The notes beneath the pieces are model-generated. The model saw nothing but the letters and a program-made list of their open reading frames with translations, did no database searches and was not told the DNA's origin. 19,889 nucleotides of DNA, taken from assembly GCA_024696725.1 (NCBI GenBank), contig JAILGO010000072.1:1-19889 (forward strand). Reading direction: 5' to 3'. The first letter of the stretch is position 1. Each line of letters begins with the position of its first letter. The stretch comes from Eubacterium sp. GTDB taxonomy: Bacteria; Bacillota; Clostridia; Oscillospirales; Acutalibacteraceae. The position numbers were made by a program, and so were the translations under genes. Positions 1-9,418 of this stretch are shown here, piece by piece.

Positions 1-225
1 TCCGCTTTTAAAAGAATGCTTATCTACAAAGGAGCCGACAATCGGGTCGTTAACTCCGTCCCATACCTTCATTAATATCAGCATTACCGATACAGCAATC
101 GTCGGAAACAGCGCAATATCGGTAAGAAAATATGTAAAGAAAGAACCGCCTATAAGCGAATATACCATATTCTGTCCCGTAAGTCCGAAATAGTAATTCG
201 CTTTTTCTTTTTTAGATATATACAT
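1..225 (-). CDS. GPH-family sugar:cation symporter, N-terminal part (3' end outside window)
   Basis: The first 75 codons of a membrane transporter are present; the rest lies beyond position 1. The ATG at 225-223 follows AAGGAG (237-232) by six bases. The N-terminus begins with a short basic stretch, MYISKKEKANYYFGL, then two hydrophobic segments and the motif KVWDGVNDPIVGSFVD. That motif matches the loop after the second helix in the glycoside-pentoside-hexuronide symporters (MelB, XynP, LacS type), where the Asp residues contribute to cation binding. Family membership is well supported; the sugar carried cannot be told from this piece. It lies just downstream of aqpZ, with a terminator directly before its ribosome site and no obvious promoter of its own. 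Confidence 0.85.
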   Translation of the reverse strand, partial: MYISKKEKANYYFGLTGQNMVYSLIGGSFFTYFLTDIALFPTIAVSVMLILMKVWDGVNDPIVGSFVDKHSFKSG

Positions 226-237
226 TTTAATCTCCTT

Positions 238-260
238 AAAAAAGGGACGTTACCGTCCCT
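238..260 (-). terminator. Intrinsic terminator after aqpZ, abutting the next ribosome site
   Basis: On the minus strand a 7-bp stem AGGGACG/CGTCCCT with a 4-nt loop (260-243) is followed by six T residues (243-238), seven bases after the aqpZ stop. The T-run passes directly into AAGGAG of the downstream transporter, so the terminator and the translation start signal share the same few bases. Confidence 0.85.
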
Positions 261-267
261 TAACTAA

Positions 268-972
268 TTATGCTTCCTTTTTACTACCTTCAAGCACTTT
301 ATAAACAAGAGCCGCAAGAGCTCCTCCGACAAGCGGAGCTAAAATGAATATCCAAAGTGAGCTCATAGGCTCTGTATTTCCGCTTATAGCCGCAACAAGA
401 GCAGGACCTAAAGAACGCGCAGGATTTACGGAGGTTCCCGTTAATCCGATGCCGAAAATATGTACAAGAGTAAGCGTTAAACCGATAATGAGTCCACCTA
501 ATGAGCCGTGATTAGCCTTCTTTGAGGTAACTCCGAGTATTGTTAAAACAAAGATAAAAGTTAAAACAACCTCAACAACGAAGCCGGCGCCGATTGACCC
601 GTTAACGCCGCTTAAGCCGTTAGTACCGAATCCGCCCGTTTTATCCTCTATACAGCCCGCTTTAAATATATAAGCAAGAAGGCCCGAACCTGCAAATGCG
701 CCGACGCATTGCGCAATTACATAACCGATAAACTCGCTTACCTTCATGCCTCCGCTGATTAATACCCCGAAAGAAACGGCAGGATTAATATGACAGCCTG
801 AAATATTACCCACACAATACGCCATACCTACGATTACAAGACCGAATGCAAGAGCGGTTAAAATGTATCCTCCGCCGTTTGCGGCGTCACAACCGACAAG
901 CATTGCAGTTCCGCATCCTAAGGTAACAAGCACAAAGGTTCCGATACACTCGGCAATCAGTTTTTTTAACAT
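268..972 (-). CDS. aqpZ: Aquaporin Z-type water channel
   Basis: A 234-residue member of the major intrinsic protein family, forming a water pore in the cytoplasmic membrane. Two half-helix motifs are intact, HINPAV (NPA 63-65) and SVNPAR (NPA 183-185), set in the usual six-helix pattern. The residues at the selectivity filter are F43, H171, T180 and R186, which are those of E. coli AqpZ rather than the wider glycerol filter of GlpF (W/G/F/R); water selectivity is therefore the better call. The reading frame extends upstream to a GTG at 981, but that codon overlaps the AAGGAG ribosome site (986-981), so the ATG at 972 is taken as start. It has its own promoter and candidate operator and is followed by a terminator. 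Confidence 0.93.
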   Translation of the reverse strand: MLKKLIAECIGTFVLVTLGCGTAMLVGCDAANGGGYILTALAFGLVIVGMAYCVGNISGCHINPAVSFGVLISGGMKVSEFIGYVIAQCVGAFAGSGLLAYIFKAGCIEDKTGGFGTNGLSGVNGSIGAGFVVEVVLTFIFVLTILGVTSKKANHGSLGGLIIGLTLTLVHIFGIGLTGTSVNPARSLGPALVAAISGNTEPMSSLWIFILAPLVGGALAALVYKVLEGSKKEA

Positions 973-992
973 AATTATCACTCCTTATAATT

Positions 993-1009
993 ATTAGCAT
1001 TATGCTAAT
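993..1009. promoter_or_regulatory. 17-bp palindrome at the aqpZ transcription start, candidate operator
   Basis: ATTAGCAT-T-ATGCTAAT is a perfect 8-bp inverted repeat about a single central base. It begins three bases after the -10 hexamer of the aqpZ promoter, so it covers the predicted transcription start. A repressor bound here would block initiation. No regulator gene is in the window and the motif was not matched to a named regulator. Confidence 0.5.
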
Positions 1010-1012
1010 TTT

Positions 1013-1041
1013 ATTGTAGAGTTTCAGCTTTGCTTTGTCAA
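1013..1041 (-). promoter_or_regulatory. aqpZ promoter, sigma-A type
   Basis: Minus strand: TTGACA (1041-1036), 17-base spacer, TACAAT (1018-1013). This is a perfect -35 and a 5/6 match at -10. It lies between the pyr operon terminator and aqpZ, giving a leader of about 35 nt. Confidence 0.8.
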
Positions 1042-1052
1042 GTATAATTAAT

Positions 1053-1078
1053 AAAAAACGGAAGGCAATCGCCTTCCG
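1053..1078 (-). terminator. Terminator of the pyr operon
   Basis: On the minus strand an 8-bp stem CGGAAGGC/GCCTTCCG with a 4-nt loop (1078-1059) is followed by six T residues (1058-1053). It starts seven bases after the pyrB stop codon and marks the end of the pyrimidine operon. Confidence 0.9.
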
Positions 1079-1084
1079 CATATC

Positions 1085-2158
1085 TTATTTAGTTCTCGTT
1101 TCACAGTATATACAACGGAAGGTTCCTCTGTTATCGGTAACCTTTGAAACCTGAGGTAAATTCTCGTGATTTGAAATACAGTGAGGATTAGTACACTCAT
1201 ACCCGTTAATTGTAATCATTTTTGAAGTCTCTGCAGGCTCGCTGTCCTTCCATTTCAGAAGCGTAAGAATAAGAGCCATTCGTATATACTTTCCGTTTAA
1301 AGCCTGTTCAAAGTATTTAGCTCTCGGGTCGGAATCAATATCGGTTGATATTTCATTAACTCTCGGAAGCGGATGCATAATCGTTAAGTCCTCATTAGCG
1401 TTATGCAGCTTTTCTTTATTGAGAATAAAAGCATCCTTATGTCTTAAATACTCCTCCTGTGAATAGAAGCGCTCGCGCTGAATACGCGTCATATACAGAA
1501 TATCAAGCTCCGGCATAACATCTTCGATAGAGGTAACCTCTTTATACTCACATCCGCTCGGCTTAAGTACGTCGCTTATTATGTATTCGGGTACGGAAAG
1601 CTCCTTCGGAGAGATAAGCACAAATCTTACTTTCTTATATCTGCTCATAGCTTTAATAAGCGAATGAACCGTTCTTCCGAATTTCAAATCGCCGCATAAG
1701 CCGACAGTAAGGTTTTCCAGTCTTCCCTTTTCTCTGAAAATTGTAAGTAAATCGGTAAGAGTCTGGGTGGGATGCGCGTGTCCGCCGTCACCCGCGTTTA
1801 TAACGGGTATAAGCGATTTTGCGCTTGCAACCTGTGCGGCGCCTTCGAGCGGATGACGCATAGCAATAATGTCTGCATAGTTAGAAACAATACGAACTGT
1901 ATCGCTTACGCTTTCGCCTTTAGTTGCTGAAGATGAAGCAGCCTCGCTGAAGCCGAGAACGCTTCCGCCGAGTTCAAGCATTGCCGCCTCAAAGGAAAGA
2001 CGCGTTCTTGTGCTTGGTTCAAAGAAAAGCGTAGCAAGCTTTTTTCTTTTACAAGCTTCAGCATATTTATCGCCGTTTTCAATTATATCAACGGCAAGCG
2101 AAATCATCTCATCAATTTCGTCAAGCGTTAAATCGGTTGTATCGAGTAAATGTCTCAT
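1085..2158 (-). CDS. pyrB: Aspartate carbamoyltransferase catalytic chain with fused C-terminal PyrI-like zinc domain
   Basis: Condenses carbamoyl phosphate and aspartate to carbamoyl aspartate, the committed step of pyrimidine synthesis. The 357-residue protein has the carbamoyl-phosphate loop FFEPSTRTR (45-53), the ATKGES loop with Lys80, [10 protein letters not shown] (129-138) and [10 protein letters not shown] (261-270). A normal catalytic chain ends near residue 305. Here about 50 residues follow with Cys322-x4-Cys327-x21-Cys349-x2-Cys352, which closely matches the zinc ligands of the PyrI regulatory chain (C-x4-C-x22-C-x2-C in E. coli). The roughly 100-residue nucleotide-binding part of PyrI is absent. 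The frame extends to an ATG at 2206 inside pyrE, but the ATG at 2158, seven bases after GGAG, begins the conserved [10 protein letters not shown] and is chosen. It is the last gene of the operon, one base after pyrE. Confidence 0.95.
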   Translation of the reverse strand: MRHLLDTTDLTLDEIDEMISLAVDIIENGDKYAEACKRKKLATLFFEPSTRTRLSFEAAMLELGGSVLGFSEAASSSATKGESVSDTVRIVSNYADIIAMRHPLEGAAQVASAKSLIPVINAGDGGHAHPTQTLTDLLTIFREKGRLENLTVGLCGDLKFGRTVHSLIKAMSRYKKVRFVLISPKELSVPEYIISDVLKPSGCEYKEVTSIEDVMPELDILYMTRIQRERFYSQEEYLRHKDAFILNKEKLHNANEDLTIMHPLPRVNEISTDIDSDPRAKYFEQALNGKYIRMALILTLLKWKDSEPAETSKMITINGYECTNPHCISNHENLPQVSKVTDNRGTFRCIYCETRTK

Positions 2159-2159
2159 C

Positions 2160-2801
2160 TTATAACTCCATCCAAGAGCTGTCGCTCGGGTTACTGAAAA
2201 ACGCATTCAGCTTTTTAATATCCGATTCTTTTATATATCCCTCTTCAGCTGCAACCTTAGTAAGCACGGTCGCGTTGGAAAGCGATACGTTCGTAACGTT
2301 CGCCGCTAATAGACGTTCTATACCCTTTTCAAGTCCGTATGTGAATATTGAAGCTATACCGAGAACCTCAGCACCTGCCTCACGAAGAACCTCAACTACC
2401 TCTATAACAGAGCCGCCCGTAGAAATTAAATCCTCAATGACAACAACCTTCGTTCCGGGTTCAAGCTTGCCCTCGATACGATTTCTGCGTCCGTGGTCCT
2501 TTGCGCCTGAGCGAACGTATCCCATAGGTAAATCGAGGATAGTCGCGGTAATCGCAGCGTGAGCGATACCTGCGGTGGCAGTTCCCATAAGCATTTCAGC
2601 ATCGGGATAATGCTTATCAATAAGCTCAGCAAGTCCTTGCTCGACGTCAGTTCTTACTTCCGTGTCCGAAAGCGTTAAACGGTTATCACAGTAAATCGGC
2701 GACTTAATTCCCGACGCCCATGTAAAAGGTTCCTCGGGTTTTAAGAATACCGCTTTGATTGATAGTAAATCCTTTGCAATTATTTCGGGTGTAACAAACA
2801 T
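2160..2801 (-). CDS. pyrE: Orotate phosphoribosyltransferase
   Basis: Joins orotate to PRPP to give orotidine monophosphate, step five of UMP synthesis. The 213-residue length is usual. The PRPP-binding signature [13 protein letters not shown] lies at 119-131 and the flexible catalytic loop is seen in [16 protein letters not shown] (97-111 region). The N-terminal [16 protein letters not shown] is the orotate-site segment of the family. The ATG at 2801 follows AAAGGAG by about seven bases. It lies 11 bases after pyrF and one base before pyrB in the pyr operon, and so should be made in step with them. Confidence 0.96.
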   Translation of the reverse strand: MFVTPEIIAKDLLSIKAVFLKPEEPFTWASGIKSPIYCDNRLTLSDTEVRTDVEQGLAELIDKHYPDAEMLMGTATAGIAHAAITATILDLPMGYVRSGAKDHGRRNRIEGKLEPGTKVVVIEDLISTGGSVIEVVEVLREAGAEVLGIASIFTYGLEKGIERLLAANVTNVSLSNATVLTKVAAEEGYIKESDIKKLNAFFSNPSDSSWMEL

Positions 2802-2812
2802 AGCTTTCTCCT

Positions 2813-3511
2813 TTAATCTACAAACTCTTTAACGCAGCGGCGATAAGCCTCTACGGGATTTTCAGCCTGCGTAATCGGTCTTCCTACAACGATATAATCG
2901 GAACCGATTTCCTTAGCTCTTTCGGGCGTGGTAACTCTTACCTGGTCGCCGACCTCGCCGTCGGCAAAACGCACGCCCGGCGTTACGGTTACAAAATCTT
3001 TTCCGCAGGCTTCTTTTACCGTTCCCGCTTCAAGCGGAGAGCAAACAACTCCGTCAAGACCTGCAGCTTTAGCGTTCTCAGCGTACTTAACTATTGTATC
3101 GTTAATTGATGCGTTTATAAGAAGCTCGCTTCTCATTCTTTCCTCGCTCGTTGAGGTAAGCTGAGTAACCGCTATTAATATAGGCCTTGTTCCTTCAGCT
3201 CTTGTAAGGCCTTCAAGAGCCGCTTTCATCATATCAATAGTTCCCGCCGCGTGAAGATTAGTCATATCTACGTCAAGCGACGAGAGAACCGCCATTGATT
3301 TTTTCACCGTATTAGGAATATCGTGAAGCTTTAAATCGAGGAAGATTTTATGACCTCTCTTTTTGATTTCACGGACTATTGACGGTCCTTCGGCGTAAAA
3401 CAGTTCCATACCTATTTTTACAAAAAGCTTTTCCTCGGTGAACTTATCGAGAAAACTAAATGTCTTTTCCGCGCTGTCGAAATCACACGCAATAATAACA
3501 TCCTTACCCAT
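2813..3511 (-). CDS. pyrF: Orotidine 5'-phosphate decarboxylase
   Basis: Makes UMP from OMP, the last step of the pathway. The 232-residue protein is a short-form TIM barrel like Bacillus PyrF. Catalytic Asp59, Lys61 and Asp64 lie in [20 protein letters not shown] near the N-terminus is the first substrate strand, and GRPIT near the C-terminus is the phosphate-binding segment. Its ATG overlaps the pyrD stop as TAATG (1-base overlap), so translation is probably coupled to pyrD. Confidence 0.96.
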   Translation of the reverse strand: MGKDVIIACDFDSAEKTFSFLDKFTEEKLFVKIGMELFYAEGPSIVREIKKRGHKIFLDLKLHDIPNTVKKSMAVLSSLDVDMTNLHAAGTIDMMKAALEGLTRAEGTRPILIAVTQLTSTSEERMRSELLINASINDTIVKYAENAKAAGLDGVVCSPLEAGTVKEACGKDFVTVTPGVRFADGEVGDQVRVTTPERAKEIGSDYIVVGRPITQAENPVEAYRRCVKEFVD

Positions 3512-4422
3512 TATCCTACAACTCCTATTATATCGCTGATTCTTTTAATATTCAACCTCTCGCACTCTTTTGGAAGAGCTTCAATTATCTCTTTACAAGC
3601 GTACGGATTTATAAGATTTGCGGCTCCGACCTGTACTGCGGTAGCGCCTGCCATCATCATTTCAATAACGTCCCCTGCTGATGAAACTCCGCCGCAGCCC
3701 ATAACGGGAACGGAACAAGCTTTAGCTACCTGATAAACCATTCGCAAAGCTACGGGAAAGACTGCTTCGCCGGAAAAGCCTCCCATAGTATTTGCTATTA
3801 CGGGGACACGTCTTTTAGTGTCAATTCTCATACCGAGAAGCGTATTTATAAGGCAAATGCCGTCTGCTCCGGCTTCTTCGCAAGCCTTAGCTATTGAAAC
3901 TATGTCCGTAACATTCGGACTCAGTTTAATAAATACGGGCTTAGTGGTTACCTTTTTAACAGCCTCGGTAACCGCGGCAGCGCTTTTTGAATCGGTGCCG
4001 AAGCTCATACCCCCGCCGTGAACGTTAGGACAGGATACGTTTACTTCTAAAATTCCGACCTGCTCCTCTCTGTCGAGCAGTTCACAGGTGTATGCGTATT
4101 CTTCAACCGAAAAGCCCGATACGTTGGCGATTACGGGTTTGCTGAAATACTTCTTCATTTCAGGCAGCTCATTTTCAATTACATGATTTACTCCGGGATT
4201 CTGAAGTCCGACCGCGTTTATCATACCGCCTCTGCACTCGGCAATGCGCGGCGTAGGGTTACCGAAACGTGCCTCTTTAGTCGTTCCCTTAAAAGAAAAC
4301 GAGCCGAGAATATTTATATCGTAGTAATCTTTAAACTCCTTGCCGAAGCCAAATGTTCCCGAGGCAGGAATAACAGGATTATCAAGTTTAAGTCCTGCAA
4401 GACTTACGGATAAATCTACCAT
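3511..4422 (-). CDS. pyrD: Dihydroorotate dehydrogenase, class 1B catalytic subunit
   Basis: Oxidises dihydroorotate to orotate with FMN; in class 1B enzymes the electrons pass through PyrK to NAD+. The 303-residue protein has the class 1 catalytic cysteine, Cys131, in NVSCPN (128-133), the FMN/substrate segment [14 protein letters not shown], and [11 protein letters not shown]. Class 1B is assigned from the Cys base and the adjacent pyrK. The frame extends to an ATG at 4461 inside pyrK, but the ATG at 4422 has GGGAGG at the right distance and starts the conserved [17 protein letters not shown], so it is used. It overlaps the end of pyrK by 7 bases. Confidence 0.96.
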   Translation of the reverse strand: MVDLSVSLAGLKLDNPVIPASGTFGFGKEFKDYYDINILGSFSFKGTTKEARFGNPTPRIAECRGGMINAVGLQNPGVNHVIENELPEMKKYFSKPVIANVSGFSVEEYAYTCELLDREEQVGILEVNVSCPNVHGGGMSFGTDSKSAAAVTEAVKKVTTKPVFIKLSPNVTDIVSIAKACEEAGADGICLINTLLGMRIDTKRRVPVIANTMGGFSGEAVFPVALRMVYQVAKACSVPVMGCGGVSSAGDVIEMMMAGATAVQVGAANLINPYACKEIIEALPKECERLNIKRISDIIGVVG

Positions 4423-5132
4423 ATAATTTCCTCCCTCAAAAGTACAGGACCGTCCTTGCATATACGCTTATAGCCGTCCTTTGTCTTACAGGAACATCCC
4501 ATACACGCGCCGAAGCCGCAGCCCATTCTTTCCTCAAAGCTGAATTGACCGCTTGTCAGCGCAACTTCTTCGACAGCTCTAAACATCGGCATCGGACCGC
4601 AGGTATAAAAATAGTCGTATTCAACTTCCTTCATAGCGTCGGTTACAAAGCCCTTAATTCCGTAAGAGCCGTCAGCAGTAGTAACGTATACATTACAACC
4701 AAGCTTTTTAAAACCGTCCTCAAGAAAAACTTCGCTTTTAGTATTAAATCCGATAATTACGTCAGGAGTTCTGCCGTTTTCAATCAGCTTTTTCGCAAGA
4801 TTGTAAAGCGGAGGAACGCCTACTCCGCCTCCGATAAGAAGCGGCTTTTCTGCGTTGTTAAGCGTGTAGCCGTTTCCGAGTCCGACAAGACAGTCAAGCT
4901 CCGCGCCGGTCTTAAGCTTACTCATATACTCAGTTCCTTCGCCAACAACCTTATAAATTATCGTAATCGTATTTTCATCATAATCACAGATTGAAATAGG
5001 TCTGCGAAGAAAGTAGCCGTCGAGCTTAATATTAATAAACTGTCCGGGTGCGGTTATTATTGATGTGTCGCCGCCGAGAATCATTTTGTACACACTGTCG
5101 GCAATCACTTTGTTTTCGCAAATTTTATACAT
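4416..5132 (-). CDS. pyrK: Dihydroorotate dehydrogenase electron-transfer subunit (FAD, 2Fe-2S)
   Basis: The partner of PyrD that carries electrons from FMN through a 2Fe-2S cluster and FAD to NAD+. In the 238-residue protein RRPISI (43-48) is the FAD-binding motif, LIGGGVGVPPLY (99-110) belongs to the NAD-binding half, and C205-x4-C210-x2-C213-x11-C225 gives the cluster ligands. The last spacing is shorter than the x14 recalled for Lactococcus PyrK; Cys215 is an extra cysteine nearby. The ATG at 5132 follows AGAGGA. It lies 10 bases after carB and overlaps pyrD by 7 bases, which fits the two subunits being made together. Confidence 0.95.
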   Translation of the reverse strand: MYKICENKVIADSVYKMILGGDTSIITAPGQFINIKLDGYFLRRPISICDYDENTITIIYKVVGEGTEYMSKLKTGAELDCLVGLGNGYTLNNAEKPLLIGGGVGVPPLYNLAKKLIENGRTPDVIIGFNTKSEVFLEDGFKKLGCNVYVTTADGSYGIKGFVTDAMKEVEYDYFYTCGPMPMFRAVEEVALTSGQFSFEERMGCGFGACMGCSCKTKDGYKRICKDGPVLLREEIIW

Positions 5133-5142
5133 ATTTTCCTCT

Positions 5143-8100
5143 TTATTCTGCGTCTATTGTTGAAACGCCGAGAGTAATTTCCTCAAGTACATCAAGAAGA
5201 ACCTTTACGGTATCAAGTGAGGTAAACATAGTTACGTTATTATCAACTGCTGCGCGGCGGATTGACGAGCCGTCTGAATGGCTGTCGCCCGCGTTAATGT
5301 CAATAGTATTAATAACGTAAGCAATATGTCCCTGACGGAGCGCAACAAGGATTTCGTCGCTTCCGTCTTTAGCGAGCTTCTGTCTGACTCTCGTCCTGAT
5401 TCCGTGCTCCTTAAGATATTTAGCAGTACCCGAGGTCGCCTCAATATTAAAGCCTAAGTCATAGAAGCGCTTTACAAGCGGAAGAGCCTTCGGCTTGTCG
5501 TTATCTGCTATAGTGACGAGCACCGTGCCGTAGTTAGCAACGTTTAATCCCGACGCCTGAATAGCCTTATAAAGAGCTCTGTTAAGATATTTATCGTAAC
5601 CTATAGCCTCGCCGGTCGACTTCATTTCAGGCGAGAGGTAGGTGTCCATACCCTTAAGCTTACTGAATGAGAATGCCGGTGCTTTAACGTACCAGCGCTT
5701 CTTTTCAGCAGGATAAACGTCTGTATAGCCCTGCTCCTTAAGGCTGTGTCCCAGGATAACCTGAGTCGCAATATGCGGCATCGGTATCGACGTAGCTTTT
5801 GAAAGAAACGGTACCGTTCTTGAAGAACGCGGATTAACCTCTATAACGTAAACGTCATCGTTTTCGTCGGCTATAAACTGTATATTGAATAATCCGATAA
5901 TGCCTATCGCGTTACCGAGCTTGACGGTATAATCAATAATCTTATCCTTTACGGTCTGCGAAACCGAGAACGTGGGATAAACCGAAATACTGTCGCCGGA
6001 ATGAACGCCCGTTCTTTCGACGTGTTCCATAATTCCGGGAATGAAAACGTCCTTTCCGTCGCAGATTGCGTCGACCTCAAGCTCCTTACCCATAATGTAC
6101 TTATCTACGAGCACGGGCTGCTCCGTATTAATCTCAACCGCGCTCTGAAGATAATGTCTTAGGCTTTCTTCATTGGCAACTATCTGCATAGCACGTCCGC
6201 CGAGAACGAAGGATGGACGGACAAGCACAGGGTAACCTATGCTTTCAGCAACTCTTACGCCTTCTTCAATGTCAGTTACGGCGAGTCCCTTGGGCTGAGG
6301 AATCTTAAGTTCCTCCATAACCTTTTCAAAACTGTCTCTGTTTTCCGCTCTGTCGATAGCCTCAACGTCGGTTCCTATAATAGGCACGCCGAGAGCGTCG
6401 AGAGGAGGCGCAAGGTTTATTGCGGTCTGACCGCCGAGCGAAACAACTATACCGAGCGGATTTTCAAGCTCAATAATATTCATAACATCCTCTACGGTAA
6501 GAGGTTCAAAATAAAGCTTGTCCGAGGTAGTATAGTCGGTGGATACTGTTTCGGGGTTGTTATTAATAATAATCGCTTCATAACCGGCTTCACGAATAGA
6601 CCAGATTGCGTGAACGGTAGAATAGTCAAATTCAACGCCCTGACCGATACGTATAGGTCCGGAGCCGAGAACGATAATCTTCTTCTTATCGCTGACAATA
6701 CTTTCGTTTTCCTCTTCGTAAGTTGAATAGAAATACGGAACATAGCTGTCGAACTCAGAAGCGCAGGTGTCAATCATTTTATATACGGGGAAAATACCGT
6801 TTTCTTTTCTCATAGCGAATATTTCCGCCTCGGTCATTCCCCATACGATTCCGATATATTTATCCGATACGCCGATACGCTTTGCGTCCTTAAGAGCTTG
6901 AATATCGCCCTTATTCTCTTTAAGCACGCTTTCAAAATCGACTATATTCTTAAGCTTGTCAAGGAAGAACATATCAATTTTTGTCGCGTTATAAATCAGG
7001 TTAAGGTCAACGCCGAGTCTTATAAGCTGACCGATAGCAAACAATCTGTCGTCAGTACCGGTTTTGATATAATCAATAAGCTTTTCAGCCGAATAAGTGT
7101 CGAATTTTTTATCGTAAAGATGACAAACGCCGATTTCAAGAGAGCGGATAGCTTTCAGCAGGCTTTCCTCCATCGTTCTTCCTATAGCCATGACCTCGCC
7201 CGTCGCCTTCATCTGAGTATTGAGCGTATTATTAGCGTCGGCAAATTTATCGAACGGGAAACGAGCGATTTTCGATACTACGTAGTCGAGCGCCGGCTCA
7301 AACGACGCAGGAGTATTGGCAATCTGAATTTCATCAAGGTGCATACCAACCGCAATCTTAGCGCTTACTCTTGCAATCGGGTAACCCGACGCCTTTGATG
7401 CGAGCGCCGAGGACCGCGAAACTCTCGGATTAACCTCGATAAGATAATACGTGAAGGAATGAGGGTCAAGCGCAAACTGAACGTTACATCCTCCCTCAAT
7501 TTTCAGCTCGCGGATAATTTTCAGAGCGCTGTCACGGAGCATGTGATATTCTTTATTCGTAAGAGTCTGCGAGGGTGCAACTACAACGCTGTCGCCCGTA
7601 TGAACGCCAACCGGGTCGATGTTTTCCATATTACATATTGTAATTGCGGTATCGTTAGCGTCTCGCATTACCTCATATTCAATTTCCTTATAGCCCTTAA
7701 TTGACTTTTCAACAAGCACCTGATGTACGGGAGAAAGCGCAAGAGCGTTTTTAAGCATTGCTCTGCATTCCTCTTCATTATCCGCAAATCCGCCTCCCGT
7801 ACCTCCGAGCGTAAATGCAGGACGAAGCACAACGGGATATCCGATTCTTTCCGCAGCTGCAAGTCCGTCCTCAAGAGTGTTTGTTATTTCGCTCGGTAAT
7901 ACCGGCTCGTCGAGATATTCGCAGAGCTCCTTGAATTTTTCTCTGTCCTCAGCTCTTTCAATTGCCTCGAAGGAGGTACCGAGAATCTCAACGTCACATT
8001 CTCTCAACACGCCCTTTCGAGCGAGCTGAACCGCAAGGTTAAGACCGGTCTGACCTCCGAGTGACGGAAGAATTGCGTCGGGTCTTTCGTGACGTACGAT

Positions 8101-8328
8101 ACGCGCAACGTACTCAAGAGTAAGCGGCTCCATATATACCTTATCGGCAATATCCGTATCGGTCATAATTGTAGCAGGGTTAGAGTTGATAAGAACGACC
8201 TCGTAACCCTCCTCGCGAAGAGCAAGGCAAGCCTGTGTACCCGAATAATCGAACTCGGCAGCCTGACCGATAACAATCGGACCGGAACCGATTACAAGCA
8301 CTTTATGTATGTCAGTACGCTTAGGCAT
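5143..8328 (-). CDS. carB: Carbamoyl phosphate synthase, large subunit
   Basis: Builds carbamoyl phosphate from bicarbonate, two ATP and ammonia supplied by CarA. At 1062 residues it is a normal full-length large subunit: carboxyphosphate ATP-grasp domain (about 1-400, starting [20 protein letters not shown]), linking domain (400-550), a second ATP-grasp half beginning [20 protein letters not shown], and a C-terminal MGS-like allosteric domain (about 930-1062). In that last domain TSGTAKYL and VINT match the phosphate-site residues recalled from E. coli CarB, so nucleotide control is likely to remain. The ATG at 8328 is preferred over a GTG at 8337 because AAGGAG then sits ten bases upstream. 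It overlaps the end of carA by 8 bases. Confidence 0.97.
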   Translation of the reverse strand: MPKRTDIHKVLVIGSGPIVIGQAAEFDYSGTQACLALREEGYEVVLINSNPATIMTDTDIADKVYMEPLTLEYVARIVRHERPDAILPSLGGQTGLNLAVQLARKGVLRECDVEILGTSFEAIERAEDREKFKELCEYLDEPVLPSEITNTLEDGLAAAERIGYPVVLRPAFTLGGTGGGFADNEEECRAMLKNALALSPVHQVLVEKSIKGYKEIEYEVMRDANDTAITICNMENIDPVGVHTGDSVVVAPSQTLTNKEYHMLRDSALKIIRELKIEGGCNVQFALDPHSFTYYLIEVNPRVSRSSALASKASGYPIARVSAKIAVGMHLDEIQIANTPASFEPALDYVVSKIARFPFDKFADANNTLNTQMKATGEVMAIGRTMEESLLKAIRSLEIGVCHLYDKKFDTYSAEKLIDYIKTGTDDRLFAIGQLIRLGVDLNLIYNATKIDMFFLDKLKNIVDFESVLKENKGDIQALKDAKRIGVSDKYIGIVWGMTEAEIFAMRKENGIFPVYKMIDTCASEFDSYVPYFYSTYEEENESIVSDKKKIIVLGSGPIRIGQGVEFDYSTVHAIWSIREAGYEAIIINNNPETVSTDYTTSDKLYFEPLTVEDVMNIIELENPLGIVVSLGGQTAINLAPPLDALGVPIIGTDVEAIDRAENRDSFEKVMEELKIPQPKGLAVTDIEEGVRVAESIGYPVLVRPSFVLGGRAMQIVANEESLRHYLQSAVEINTEQPVLVDKYIMGKELEVDAICDGKDVFIPGIMEHVERTGVHSGDSISVYPTFSVSQTVKDKIIDYTVKLGNAIGIIGLFNIQFIADENDDVYVIEVNPRSSRTVPFLSKATSIPMPHIATQVILGHSLKEQGYTDVYPAEKKRWYVKAPAFSFSKLKGMDTYLSPEMKSTGEAIGYDKYLNRALYKAIQASGLNVANYGTVLVTIADNDKPKALPLVKRFYDLGFNIEATSGTAKYLKEHGIRTRVRQKLAKDGSDEILVALRQGHIAYVINTIDINAGDSHSDGSSIRRAAVDNNVTMFTSLDTVKVLLDVLEEITLGVSTIDAE

Positions 8329-9418
8329 TATTCTCACTCTCCTTTTCCATTAATTCAATAAACTCGTCAAAAAGGTATGCGCTGTCCTGCGGACCGGGAG
8401 CGCTTTCCGGATGATACTGAACAGAAAAAAGTTTATTTTCGGGTGACTCAACGCCCTCGGAAGTATTGTCAAGAAGATTTATATGAGTCATTACAAGCTC
8501 GGTACCTTTAAGAGACTCGGTATCTACAGCGTAAGAGTGGTTCTGAGAGGTTATCTCAAGCTTACCCGTTTTTAAATTCTTTACCGGGTGATTTCCTCCT
8601 CTGTGACCGAACTTCATTTTAAAGGTCTTAGCACCGAGCGCAAGGGATATCATCTGATGTCCGAGACAGATACCGAAAATCGGAATTCTTCCTTTCAGCT
8701 CTTTAACTACGTTAATAACCGTTTCGACGTCCTCGGGGTTGCCGGGACCGTTTGAAAGGAACAGTCCGTCGGGCTGCATTGCAAGAATCTCATCGGCTGT
8801 TATATTGTACGGTACGACAGTAACGTTACAGCCTTTCTCATTAAGCTTACGTACAATATTCATTTTAATTCCGCAATCTATCGCTACTACGTCATATTTA
8901 TGATTCGGAGTTCTTGAATACCAGCGCTTCTTACATGAAACACGGCTCACCATATCGGTCGGAATCTTATACTCCGTAAGCATTTTATAAGCCTCGTCAT
9001 AAGGCATATCCGCGTCGCAAAGCATAACCTTCTGGCTTCCCTCGTCACGGATAATTCTTGTAATTTTTCTTGTATCCACGCCTGTAATTCCGGGTATATC
9101 GTATTCGTCGAGAACCTCTGCGAGAGTTTTCGTATACCTGAAATTTGACGGAAGGTCGTTATACTCTCTTACAATAAGTCCGCCCATGGTCGGAACTCTT
9201 GTTTCAAAGTCCTCGTCGCATATACCGTAATTACCGATTAGCGGATAAGTCATACATACCATCTGGTCGGTATAAGAGGGGTCGGAAATGATTTCCTGAT
9301 ATCCCACCATAGACGTATTGAAAACTATCTCGTTAATGGTTGTTTTATCGGCGCCAAAGCCGTAGCCGTAAAACTCTTTACCGTTTTCAAGAATTATTTT
9401 TTTATTATATGGCTTCAT
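8321..9418 (-). CDS. carA: Carbamoyl phosphate synthase, small (glutaminase) subunit
   Basis: Releases ammonia from glutamine and channels it to CarB. The 365-residue protein has the CPSase small-chain domain (about 1-165, with [10 protein letters not shown] and SDPSYTDQ) and a class I glutaminase domain with the triad Cys251 (GICLGHQ), His336 and Glu338 (QYHPES). SNGPGNPED (222-230) is the oxyanion-strand segment of the family. The ATG at 9418 lies inside the last codons of pyrC (14-base overlap) and is preceded by AAGGAG at nine bases. As a single copy inside the pyr operon it presumably also feeds arginine synthesis unless another copy exists elsewhere. Confidence 0.97.
   Translation of the reverse strand: MKPYNKKIILENGKEFYGYGFGADKTTINEIVFNTSMVGYQEIISDPSYTDQMVCMTYPLIGNYGICDEDFETRVPTMGGLIVREYNDLPSNFRYTKTLAEVLDEYDIPGITGVDTRKITRIIRDEGSQKVMLCDADMPYDEAYKMLTEYKIPTDMVSRVSCKKRWYSRTPNHKYDVVAIDCGIKMNIVRKLNEKGCNVTVVPYNITADEILAMQPDGLFLSNGPGNPEDVETVINVVKELKGRIPIFGICLGHQMISLALGAKTFKMKFGHRGGNHPVKNLKTGKLEITSQNHSYAVDTESLKGTELVMTHINLLDNTSEGVESPENKLFSVQYHPESAPGPQDSAYLFDEFIELMEKESENNA

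Noticed and set aside
973..981. Upstream GTG start for aqpZ adding three residues
   Set aside because: The GTG at 981-979 overlaps the AAGGAG ribosome site; the ATG at 972 has that site at the proper distance and gives the usual N-terminus.
2159..2206. Longer PyrB beginning at 2206
   Set aside because: The added 16 residues overlap the pyrE coding end, do not resemble PyrB, and the ATG at 2158 has a good ribosome site.
4545..4994. A 149-codon open frame on the plus strand, antisense to pyrK
   Set aside because: Shadow of the pyrK codon pattern, without a recognised product.
6898..7398. A 166-codon open frame on the plus strand, antisense to carB
   Set aside because: It lies wholly inside a strongly conserved gene on the other strand, is of low-complexity character and has no recognised domain; open frames of this kind commonly arise opposite long genes.
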